Below are positions 25,480 to 32,765 of a stretch of 64,000 nt of DNA, one piece after another. How positions within the stretch are numbered: the stretch's first letter is position 1; each line of letters starts with the position of its first letter. The notes under the pieces are model-generated. The model saw nothing but the letters and a program-made list of their open reading frames with translations, ran no database searches and was not told the origin of the DNA. Where the stretch lies: NCBI GenBank assembly GCA_018381235.1, contig JAGZSF010000011.1, forward strand, positions 1 to 64,000. The letters run 5' to 3'. The DNA is from Collinsella sp. Its GTDB lineage: Bacteria; Actinomycetota; Coriobacteriia; Coriobacteriales; Coriobacteriaceae. A program made the translations under genes and the position numbers.

Positions 25480-26445
25480 CTAAAAATTCTTGTCGAGGAA
25501 GTTGTCGACCGTGTCCCAGTAGAGTTCGGGGTCGACCTGCGCACTCTTGGCGTGGGTGGCGCCATGGATGGTGAGCTTTTGTTTGACTTTGCTGGCGCAC
25601 GCGTCGTAGTTTTGGTCGAGCATTCTGTACGGTACAAAGGTGTCCTGGTCGCCGTGGATAAACAGCATGGGAACCGTCGCGTGTTTGAGTTGCTCCACAC
25701 TGCTCGCCTTATGAAAGTCGTAGCCCGCACGCACGTTGCACACCAAGTTTGCTACATCGAGCAAGGGAAAGCTGGGCAGGCCGAACACGTCCTTGAGCTG
25801 CAGGGAAAACTCGTCCCAAACACTCGTATAACCGCAGTCCTCGATAATGCATTTCACGTTTGCGGGCAGAGATTCCCCCGCGACGTTCATGGCGGTTGCC
25901 GCGCCCATCGACTCGCCAAAGACCAGGATGCGCGCCTCGGGGTCAGCCTGAACGATCCGCCCAATCCATGCGACGATGTCGAGGCGCTCGGGCCATCCCA
26001 TGCCGATATAGTCGCCGCCGGAGCGCTCGTGGGCGCGGGCGGCGGGTGCGAGTACGTTCATGCCGCGGTCGTGGAAGCGTTTGGCGTATCGGGCCATACC
26101 GATGGGCTCGTTGGTATATCCATGCAGGCAGACGGCGTAGTCGTGTGTGCTCTCCGACGCAGCAAAATACCAGGCGGCAAGCTCGGTCCCGTCGTCCGCG
26201 GTGAGGCTCCTGCTCTCGCGGTTCTCTTTAAACCATGCCCGCGCCTCGGTATCCTCGGCATCTGGCTGCTCACCTTCTTTGTCGTTCTTGCTATCCTGCA
26301 TCATCTTCATGGTGTATGGCGCGCGGGGATTCAGCGCGAAGTCAAACAGAAAGTTGCCGGCAAATCCGAGCAGCGCAACGACAACCACCAGTGCAACGAT
26401 GCCGGCTATCTTGAGCTTTCGATGGGAACGTGCGTTTTGAGCCAT
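25480..26445 (-). CDS. Membrane-anchored alpha/beta hydrolase
   Basis: A 321-residue protein with one N-terminal transmembrane helix (about 12-35) and an extracytoplasmic alpha/beta hydrolase domain. The catalytic triad is visible: S179 in the nucleophile elbow GESMG, D268 in HGDQDTF, and H298 in GATHAKS. The oxyanion region is CLHGYTNEP. It resembles the BAAT/serine aminopeptidase-like group of cell-envelope esterases or peptidases; the substrate is unknown. It is transcribed alone. The palindromes AATGC/GCATT (26482-26495) and GTTAATACATCAAC just upstream could be control sites. Confidence 0.85.
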   Translation of the reverse strand: MAQNARSHRKLKIAGIVALVVVVALLGFAGNFLFDFALNPRAPYTMKMMQDSKNDKEGEQPDAEDTEARAWFKENRESRSLTADDGTELAAWYFAASESTHDYAVCLHGYTNEPIGMARYAKRFHDRGMNVLAPAARAHERSGGDYIGMGWPERLDIVAWIGRIVQADPEARILVFGESMGAATAMNVAGESLPANVKCIIEDCGYTSVWDEFSLQLKDVFGLPSFPLLDVANLVCNVRAGYDFHKASSVEQLKHATVPMLFIHGDQDTFVPYRMLDQNYDACASKVKQKLTIHGATHAKSAQVDPELYWDTVDNFLDKNF

Positions 26446-26631
26446 GCGGTATTCTCCTATAAGATGTTAATACATCAACATTTAATGCAAGCGCATTATG
26501 GACGTTCGCCGTTGATGCGTCAACAGGCAAAGAATGGGTAAACAAGGAGTCACGTATGGTGCAAATTTCGCACGTACCTAGACGCTTTGATATAGTGTTG
26601 AGAACTCTTTACGTTGGAGGATGTAACCGGC

Positions 26632-27315
26632 ATGTCCGATTCGAGCGACAGTTCTAAGCCGCGACCCAAGACCGCGGCCGTTCCACACTACACGGTGGGC
26701 GAGGAGATCATGAACTCCGTCACCCATGGTGTCGGCTGCCTGCTGGGTATCGCGGGCCTGGTGCTCCTGATCGTATTCGCTGCCCTGCGCGGCGGAGGCC
26801 CGGCCCACATGGCCGCGGCAATTGTCTATGGCGTCAGCATTATCCTCGAATACCTAGCCTCCACGCTCTACCACGCGATTCAGCCCGCGCGCGCCAAGCG
26901 CGTGTTTCGCATCATCGACCACAGCTGCATCTACCTGCTCATAGCCGGCAGCTATACGCCGTTTTGCCTCATCACGCTCGCAAACGACGGCGGCGCTGTG
27001 CTGTTCTTTGCCGTATGGGTCATCGCCATTATCGGCATCGCTCTCGAGTGCTTTATGCGCGAGCGTCAACCGCACTGGGTAAGCGGCCTGGTCTACCTGC
27101 TGATGGGCTGGCTCGTTGTCTTTAAGCTGCCCGAGCTCGTGTCTCTGCTCAACCCCGTGGCACTTGCCCTGCTCGCCGTTGGCGGCGTGTGCTACACCGC
27201 GGGCGTGCCGTTCTATATCGCCAAAAACGTGCGCTATCTGCACAGCGTGTTTCACCTGTGGGTGCTCGCCGGCAGCATCTTCCAGTTCATGGCGGTGATC
27301 CTCTTCGTAATCTAG
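26632..27315 (+). CDS. Haemolysin III / PAQR-family membrane protein
   Basis: A 227-residue protein with seven predicted helices. Conserved metal-site features of the HlyIII/YqfA and PAQR family are present: TLYH in ASTLYHAI, DHSCIYLLIAGSYTPF, and HSVFH near the C-terminus. Although called haemolysin III, most members are not shown to lyse cells; PAQR relatives act as hydrolases or membrane-fluidity sensors. ATG 26632 has GGAGG upstream; an earlier in-frame TTG at 26614 overlaps that site and is less likely. TATAGT at about 26591 with TTCGCA 18 bp before it is a plausible promoter. Confidence 0.88.
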   Translation: MSDSSDSSKPRPKTAAVPHYTVGEEIMNSVTHGVGCLLGIAGLVLLIVFAALRGGGPAHMAAAIVYGVSIILEYLASTLYHAIQPARAKRVFRIIDHSCIYLLIAGSYTPFCLITLANDGGAVLFFAVWVIAIIGIALECFMRERQPHWVSGLVYLLMGWLVVFKLPELVSLLNPVALALLAVGGVCYTAGVPFYIAKNVRYLHSVFHLWVLAGSIFQFMAVILFVI

Positions 27316-27428
27316 CGATCGCGCCTGCGCCCGCGGGCCCGTCCGGGCGCCCGCCGGGTGCAACTGCCCTATCCGCCATCAACGTTTTGACCTGACGTCC
27401 CGAATCTTGGAGGTTCGAGAAACTCCCG

Positions 27429-28802
27429 ATGGACATAACCATCTCCCTTATCACCACCCTCGTTTTGACCCTCATCAACGGCTACTTCTCTATGTCCGAG
27501 ATGGCGCTCACCACGGCCAAGCGCGCCGTGCTGGAGCACGAGGCCGAGGAAGGCGACAAGCGCGCCGAGCGTGCCATTAAGCTGGCTGCCGACTCCGACC
27601 AGCTGCTCGCCACCATCCAGGTTGCCATCACGCTCGTGGGCTTCGCCTCGTCCGCCGTCGCCTCGACGAGTCTGTCCGACCCGCTCGCCACGTGGCTCAT
27701 GAGCTTTGGCATCGCGCCGCTCTCCGCCATCGCACGCGGCCTGGCGCCGGTCATCATCACCGTCGCGGTCGCCTTCGTGTCCATCGTGATTGGCGAGCTT
27801 GTGCCCAAGCGCATTGGTCTGGCCAATGCCGAGGGCGTATCCAAGCAGGTCGTGGGACCGCTTTCCGTGTTCCAGAAGATCGCCCGTCCGCTCGTGTGGC
27901 TGACTGGCGCTTGCTCCGATGGCCTGGCCCGCATCCTGCGCATCAAGAGTGCAGACGACCGCCAGAACGTCTCGGAAGAAGAGATCAAGTACATGGTCTC
28001 GGAGCAGGACGACCTGCTCGACGAGGAAAAGCGCATGATCCACGAGATCTTCGACCTGGGCGACACCGTTGCCCGCGAGGTCATGGTGCCGCGCGTGGAC
28101 ACCACCATGTGCGAGGACGACGAGACGGTCGCCGACGTGCTGTCCACCATGCGCCAGACCGGCTTTAGCCGCATCCCCGTTTATCACGAGGATCCCGACA
28201 ACGTCGCCGGCATTGCGCACATCAAGGACCTGATTCAGCCCGCGCTCGACGGCAAGGGCGACCAGCCCATCGCCGGTTTTTTGCGCGACGCCACCTTTGT
28301 GCCCGACACCAAGGACATCCTGCCTCTGCTGTCCGAGATGCAGACCTCGCACGACCAGATCGTGGTGGTCGTGGACGAGTACGGCGGTACGGCCGGCATT
28401 ATCACCATCGAGGACATCGTCGAGGAGATCGTCGGCGAGATCGAGGACGAGTTCGACCCCGACAACAAGTATCTCACGCGCCTTTCGCGCCGCGAGTGGC
28501 TCGTTGATGGGCGTTTTTCGTGCGATGACGCGATTGAGCTTGGTTGGCCGCTCGAGGAAAGCGATGATTATGAGACCATCGCCGGCTGGATTTTGGAGCT
28601 TTGCGACTCGGTGCCCGACATCGGAGAGGTGTTTGAGGTCGCGGGGTACAAGTTTAAAGTGCAGTCGATGCGTGGCCAGCGCATCTCGCTCATTCGCGTG
28701 ATCGCTCCGGCCGAAACCGATAAGAAGGATTCCGAGTCTTCGGCAGAGAAGCCGGCGGCGTCGGGTGCGGGCTCTGTGGATCCGCACGATGGCGACGAGT
28801 AG
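27429..28802 (+). CDS. CNNM/CorC-type membrane protein (DUF21-CBS-CorC_HlyC)
   Basis: A 457-residue protein. The N-terminal DUF21 membrane domain (about 1-190) includes NGYFSMSEMALTTAKRAVLE and IVIGELVPKRIGLANAE. A CBS pair (about 215-335) contains REVMVPRVD and VVDEYGGTAGIITIEDIVEE. A C-terminal CorC_HlyC transporter-associated domain spans about 350-430. The family is linked to Mg2+ or Co2+ efflux or homeostasis. GGAGG lies 15 bp before ATG 27429, farther than usual. The window also holds two Mg2+ uptake candidates. Confidence 0.9.
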   Translation: MDITISLITTLVLTLINGYFSMSEMALTTAKRAVLEHEAEEGDKRAERAIKLAADSDQLLATIQVAITLVGFASSAVASTSLSDPLATWLMSFGIAPLSAIARGLAPVIITVAVAFVSIVIGELVPKRIGLANAEGVSKQVVGPLSVFQKIARPLVWLTGACSDGLARILRIKSADDRQNVSEEEIKYMVSEQDDLLDEEKRMIHEIFDLGDTVAREVMVPRVDTTMCEDDETVADVLSTMRQTGFSRIPVYHEDPDNVAGIAHIKDLIQPALDGKGDQPIAGFLRDATFVPDTKDILPLLSEMQTSHDQIVVVVDEYGGTAGIITIEDIVEEIVGEIEDEFDPDNKYLTRLSRREWLVDGRFSCDDAIELGWPLEESDDYETIAGWILELCDSVPDIGEVFEVAGYKFKVQSMRGQRISLIRVIAPAETDKKDSESSAEKPAASGAGSVDPHDGDE

Positions 28803-28826
28803 GGCAAGGAAGAGTAGGGGAGAGTT

Positions 28827-29660
28827 ATGGCAGGCCTGTTCAACATCCTTAAGGTCACCGTCAGCGAGGACAAGATCTGCGCGCATGTGCTGGTGAACCC
28901 CGGCATGCCGCTCATGACCTCGGAGGATATCGAGGCCACGGCGCGCGTGTATTACCTGGTGCCGGCGATTGCTAAGCACCTGTGCCTGGGTGATTCCGGT
29001 CGCGAGTTCCAGGACTGCATGGGCCAGACCGAGCTCTGCCACCTGCTGGAGCACGTGACGGTTGAGCTCATGAACGAGACCGGGCTTGCCGGCAGCATCT
29101 CGTGCGGCCGCACGCGCGTAAGCGAGCACGACGAGCGCGTTTTTGAGGTTGAGCTTTCGTGCCCCGACGACGCGCTGGCCATCGGCGCGCTGTCTTCGGC
29201 CACCTTTATGATGGACTGGGCGTACCTGCACGCCGACCAGCCTGCCCCTGACGTGGAAGGCACGGTCGCGGGCCTGCGCAACCTGGTGCTGGGCATGCGC
29301 GCCGAGGCCGAGGGCAAGGATCCTCACGAGGCCGTCGCCGCTGCGAACGGCGAAGATGCTGCCGAGGCCGAGGGCGCTGACGAGGGCGATGTGCCGGTCG
29401 ACGCCGAGCCCGTTGCCGATGCGACCGCCGAGCCCGTTCCCACCGAGCCCCAGGGCGTCCCCAACTTTGACGACGAGCCCCAGGTGGCGATTGATACCGA
29501 GGGCGCGGTTGCCGAGAACCACGAGGCCTCCGCTGCCGTCTTTGGCGGTGCGGCGACGGTTCCGGCAGGACCTGCGCATGAGGGCGGCCTGCCGCTCGTG
29601 GACGGCGCCGGCGAGGACCCGGGTGCCACGGTGGCCATGCCGGCTATGCCTCAGGAGTAG
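28827..29660 (+). CDS. Stand-alone protein resembling the N-terminal domain of cyanophycin synthetase
   Basis: A 277-residue protein, 24 bp after the CNNM gene. Residues about 25-160 contain CHLLEHVTVELMNETGLAGS then CGRTR, FEVELSCPDD and a helical tail. This closely parallels the GHIVEHVALELQ...GRTR...V-N-V-F-E-Y pattern I know from the N-terminal domain of CphA. The ATP-grasp and Mur ligase domains of CphA are absent. Residues about 165-277 are an acidic Ala/Glu/Pro-rich low-complexity tail. The link to CphA is by remembered motif and not by alignment. Its function is unknown; it could bind a peptide or polymer. Confidence 0.55.
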   Translation: MAGLFNILKVTVSEDKICAHVLVNPGMPLMTSEDIEATARVYYLVPAIAKHLCLGDSGREFQDCMGQTELCHLLEHVTVELMNETGLAGSISCGRTRVSEHDERVFEVELSCPDDALAIGALSSATFMMDWAYLHADQPAPDVEGTVAGLRNLVLGMRAEAEGKDPHEAVAAANGEDAAEAEGADEGDVPVDAEPVADATAEPVPTEPQGVPNFDDEPQVAIDTEGAVAENHEASAAVFGGAATVPAGPAHEGGLPLVDGAGEDPGATVAMPAMPQE

Positions 29661-29796
29661 GCCTACGCGTTTATCACCATCACGTACCTGCGCCTTTGCC
29701 GTACGCAGATGAGCGGAGCGGCAAGTGATGCGCTGCGGGTATAATGGACAGCATTCAAACGGTGGGCACCGACGTGCCCGCAGGAGAGGAATGATC

Positions 29797-30186
29797 ATGG
29801 GTAAGACTTTCAGCTTTGTCTCCGGCGCACTTTTTGGTGCCGCTGCCGGCGCTATTGTCGGCGTTGCTCTGGCCCCGCGCTCGGGCGCCGAGACCCGCGC
29901 CATGGCTGCCGATATCGCCAACGACGCCTGGGACAATATGCGCGACACCTACGAGCACAGCGCCGAGGAGGCCCGTGCTGCGGTGAATGACTTTGGCCCG
30001 ATGGTCGACGCCAAGACCGACGACCTGCGCGCCAAGGTCGACCTGGCCCGCGAGCGCATGGACCAGCTGCACGAGCAGCTCAACGACGCCATTTCGGGCG
30101 GCAACGTGACGCCTGCCGCCGACGTCGTGGTCGAGAACGCCGTCGAGGCTGATACCGAGGCTGCGGAGCCCTCGACCGAGGCATAA
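29797..30186 (+). CDS. YtxH-domain small membrane protein
   Basis: A 129-residue protein. An N-terminal YtxH-type glycine/alanine-rich helix (FVSGALFGAAAGAIVGVALA, then PRSGAETR) precedes a long amphipathic helical region and an acidic end. YtxH proteins are general-stress or envelope-associated with no known enzymatic role. AGGAGAGGA supports ATG 29797; ATG 29791 is too close to that site. The stop overlaps the next start in TAATG, so the PRC-barrel gene is translationally coupled. Confidence 0.8.
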   Translation: MGKTFSFVSGALFGAAAGAIVGVALAPRSGAETRAMAADIANDAWDNMRDTYEHSAEEARAAVNDFGPMVDAKTDDLRAKVDLARERMDQLHEQLNDAISGGNVTPAADVVVENAVEADTEAAEPSTEA

Positions 30187-30941
30187 TGCGCGCCGGGGAT
30201 TTTGTCGGCGCCAAGATCTATCGCAAGCCTACCGAGGACAAGCGTACCAAAAAGGACGGCACACCGCGCAGCCCTAAAAAGCTCGGAAAGATTCACTTTC
30301 CGGTCTTTACCCCGGGCGGTACGCGCGTGGTCGGCTTTATGGTCCGCCAGTCCGATATCGCGGGCATGATCGAGCGTCCCGACCGATTCGTAGCGCTCGA
30401 CGCTATTGGTGTCTACGAGGGCGCCATTGCGGTCGATGACGTCAAGGACACGTACGATGCCGCCGCTGCCAAGCGCCTCGACATCAACCTGGACGATTGC
30501 ATCATCTGGGTCGGTATGGACGTGCGCACGGAATCGGGCGACGTCGTGGGCTATTGCTCGGACGTTGAGTTCAAGCCACGCTCGGGCATCGTGCAGGCAT
30601 TCTATGTGACCGCCGGTGCTGCTTCGAGTGTTTTGGTTGGTGACACGCAGGTGCCGCCGACGATGCTGCGCGGCTATGCGGACGGCGCGATGGTCGTCTC
30701 GGACGAGGTCAAGTCGCTCGGGTATTCGGGCGGTGCGGCTGCCAAGGCCGCCGAGGCCAGCGTCGTGGTGGGCGACAAGGTCAAAAAGGGCGCCAAGGTG
30801 CTCGACGACAAGGGATCGGTTGCCGTGGACAAGGGCAGTCGCGCACTGGGCAAGCAGCTCGGCAAGACGCGCGGCATGTTCAAGGCCTTTAAGGACGAAT
30901 ACCAAAAGGCGAGCGGAGGCTCGTCAAAAGCTACAAAATAG
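30186..30941 (+). CDS. PRC-barrel domain protein
   Basis: A 251-residue protein with PRC-barrel-like segments, clearest in GDVVGYCSDVEFKPRSGIVQ (about 118-137) and an earlier one around GTRVVGFMVRQSDIAGMIER. The C-terminal ~80 residues are Lys/Ala/Gly-rich. PRC barrels bind proteins or RNA. Coupled to the YtxH gene by a one-base overlap, it probably acts with it at the membrane. A 30-bp hairpin follows. Confidence 0.75.
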   Translation: MRAGDFVGAKIYRKPTEDKRTKKDGTPRSPKKLGKIHFPVFTPGGTRVVGFMVRQSDIAGMIERPDRFVALDAIGVYEGAIAVDDVKDTYDAAAAKRLDINLDDCIIWVGMDVRTESGDVVGYCSDVEFKPRSGIVQAFYVTAGAASSVLVGDTQVPPTMLRGYADGAMVVSDEVKSLGYSGGAAAKAAEASVVVGDKVKKGAKVLDDKGSVAVDKGSRALGKQLGKTRGMFKAFKDEYQKASGGSSKATK

Positions 30942-30962
30942 CGACGTACCAAATGATGGGAG

Positions 30963-30992
30963 GCAAGCCGGAGACCTGTTGCTCCGGCTTGC
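30963..30992 (+). terminator. Hairpin after the PRC-barrel gene
   Basis: GCAAGCCGGAG (30963-30973) and CTCCGGCTTGC (30982-30992) form a perfect 11-bp stem. The following TGTGTTTA is a weak T-tract. Confidence 0.65.
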
Positions 30993-31013
30993 TGTGTTTA
31001 TGGGGGAGGGCAC

Positions 31014-32420
31014 ATGCGCCAAAACGGATCCAACTTAAACGGGCGTTCGGGTGCGCGTCCGACGGCGCGCCGCGATCTGGGGCAGCTGCCCAGCGGTCAG
31101 CGCAAGCGTCACCGTAAGCCCGGCGCGATGTATCTCAACCATAGCCGCGGCTTTAGCGATCGCAGCGCGCGCATCGGCAACAGCCGCACACCCCGTCGTT
31201 CGTCTCGCCTGCCCTATGCGCTCATCGCCGTGGGCTGTGCGCTCGTGCTGTTTATCGCTGCCGTCGTGGGCTACGTCAACCGCAGTGTGGACGTGGAGCT
31301 CAACGGCCAGAAGACCGCGGTGCGTGTGGGCTCTACGCTGCAGAATCTCATCGACGACCAGGAGTTGACTGACACCTACGACGCAGGCGACCTGCTGGCC
31401 GTCGATGACAGCGTGCTCAAGCGCCATGGGGGCGAAAAACTGTCGGTGAAGGTCGACGGCAAGCGCGTGAAACAGGGCAAATGGGATAGCCGCGAACTTG
31501 AGGGCGGCGAGAAGGTGACGGTCAAGGATGGCCGTAACACCTACGAGAAGCACGAGGTTCAGGCTGCGGTTATCGAGCCCAAGCTCAAGGTCGAGGGCAC
31601 GGGCGCTATCGAGTATGTGCAGACGTGGGGTGTCCAGGGCCGCTCCGAGGTGTGGGTTGGTGAGCAGTCGGGCAAGACGCAAGACCGCGGCGAGGTTGTG
31701 CCCGCCACCGATTGCGTTGTTGCGTGCGCCAGCGTGGCGCCCAAGGGCAACAAAAAGTACGTGGCACTGACGTTTGACGAGGGTCCGAGCGGCGCCACCA
31801 AACAGATCTTGCAGGTGCTCAAGGAAAAGGGCGTCACCGCGACGTTCTTCCTTTCGGGCGATGCGGTCGAGGCCTCGCCTGCCACGGCCAAGGCGATTGT
31901 CGATGCCGGGTGCGAGATCGGATCCAACAGCTACAGCGACGATTCGCTCAAGGGTCAGGACCGTGAGGCGGTACGCGAACAGATCACGAAAGGCACCGAC
32001 GCGATTAAGTCGGCGACCGGCGTGAAGACGATGCTGCTGCGTGCTCCCTACGCTGCCTTTGACGAGCAAAACTGGATTGATGCGATGGACCTGGTCTCCG
32101 CCGTGGTCTCGTGGAATATCGACTCGGGCGACTGGCTGCTCAACGGTGCCGACGAGCAGGTCTCGACGGTGCTCGATTCGGTGACGCCGGGCAATATCGT
32201 GCTGCTCACCGATAGAGACGAATGCGCCGAGCAGACGCTCGAGGCGCTACCGCAGATTATCGACGGCCTCATTGCCGACGGCTACAAGATCGTGACGCTC
32301 AGCGACCTGGTCAAGACGGACACGTCGCTGAGCAAAAAGCTCACCTCGCTGACGAAGGCCACCATGCCCAAGGACGCCGTGTTCCCCCAACTTGCCGAGG
32401 ACAACGACACCACAGAGTAG
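31014..32420 (+). CDS. Membrane-anchored NodB-fold polysaccharide deacetylase homologue with substituted metal site
   Basis: A 468-residue protein: an Arg-rich cytoplasmic N-terminus, one helix (about 66-88), a DUF348/ubiquitin-like extracytoplasmic region (about 90-160) and a NodB domain (about 245-440). NodB motif 1 is TFDEGP (253-258) where TFDDGP is usual. Motif 2 is GSNSYSDD (303-310) where NHTxSHP is usual, so both metal-binding histidines are replaced by N305 and D309. RAPY (motif 3) and SWNIDSGDW (motif 4) are kept. Motif 5 is LLTD where LLHD is usual. The whole Asp-His-His metal triad is changed, suggesting a binding protein or altered chemistry. GGGGGAGGG precedes ATG 31014. Confidence 0.82.
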   Translation: MRQNGSNLNGRSGARPTARRDLGQLPSGQRKRHRKPGAMYLNHSRGFSDRSARIGNSRTPRRSSRLPYALIAVGCALVLFIAAVVGYVNRSVDVELNGQKTAVRVGSTLQNLIDDQELTDTYDAGDLLAVDDSVLKRHGGEKLSVKVDGKRVKQGKWDSRELEGGEKVTVKDGRNTYEKHEVQAAVIEPKLKVEGTGAIEYVQTWGVQGRSEVWVGEQSGKTQDRGEVVPATDCVVACASVAPKGNKKYVALTFDEGPSGATKQILQVLKEKGVTATFFLSGDAVEASPATAKAIVDAGCEIGSNSYSDDSLKGQDREAVREQITKGTDAIKSATGVKTMLLRAPYAAFDEQNWIDAMDLVSAVVSWNIDSGDWLLNGADEQVSTVLDSVTPGNIVLLTDRDECAEQTLEALPQIIDGLIADGYKIVTLSDLVKTDTSLSKKLTSLTKATMPKDAVFPQLAEDNDTTE

Positions 32421-32423
32421 TTA

Positions 32424-32455
32424 TTGGGTAGTCATTTAAGAACGTCCCCAATGGC
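32424..32455. repeat. GTCCCCAATGAC-type dispersed repeat
   Basis: TATTGGGTAGTCATTTAAGA followed by ACGTCCCCAATGGCTA, directly after the NodB-like gene. It belongs to the same family as the clusters at 20168 and 23871. Confidence 0.75.
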
Positions 32456-32534
32456 TATGTTACGGATGCGTCAGCGTTTGGTATGCCTGCAATGTGCAGC
32501 GCATAAATTCGATGCCGCAGGGCGATGCTGATGC

Positions 32535-32748
32535 TATAGTTACTGCGGTTAATGAGGGTCAAGAGAAAGGTTGCAGGTGAAATCCAAACCTCGACCATAC
32601 AGTCGATGACCCCATGCAGGTGCTTCTTGCGCATGCACGGGGTGTAAGCGTCGAGCGGCGTGCCGCCCGCGCATGCGTATACATATCCAGAAGCCCCCGG
32701 ACGCCGCACGCGCGGCCGCGTCCGGAGGAATAATGATGGGGAGCACCA
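32535..32748 (+). promoter_or_regulatory. Structured 5' leader of the MgtE_N/CBS - NRMT operon
   Basis: TATAGT (32535-32540) is a candidate -10. The ~200-nt leader then offers several stems: GGGTC (32556-32560) with GACCC (32608-32612), enclosing CGAC/GTCG (32592-32605); CCCCATGCA with TGCACGGGG (32610-32642); and CCGGACGC (32697-32704) with GCGTCCGG (32718-32725). The last one buries the first two bases of the GGAGG ribosome site. This looks like a regulated leader, possibly Mg2+-responsive. The known M-box consensus was not recognised. Confidence 0.45.
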
Positions 32749-32765
32749 TTGAATTATCTGAGTGA
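32733..32765 (+). CDS. Possible 10-codon leader peptide
   Basis: ATG 32733, ideally spaced after GGAGG (32724-32728), opens a frame encoding MMGSTIELSE and stops with TGA at 32763-32765. That is one base before an in-frame ATG (32767) of the metal-transport gene, and it overlaps the TTG at 32749. The geometry suits translational coupling or attenuation, as known for leader peptides of Mg2+ transport genes. It may instead be a chance frame. Confidence 0.35.
   Translation: MMGSTIELSE

Noticed and set aside
27369..29948. An 859-residue minus-strand frame across the CNNM and cyanophycin-like genes
   Set aside because: Crosses several real genes and their intergenic gaps; no domain or ribosome site.
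32550..32720. M-box (ykoK) magnesium riboswitch
   Set aside because: The leader has a CCATACAGT word and position in common, but the conserved GTTAGGTGAGGCTCC-like opening and the end motif were not found.
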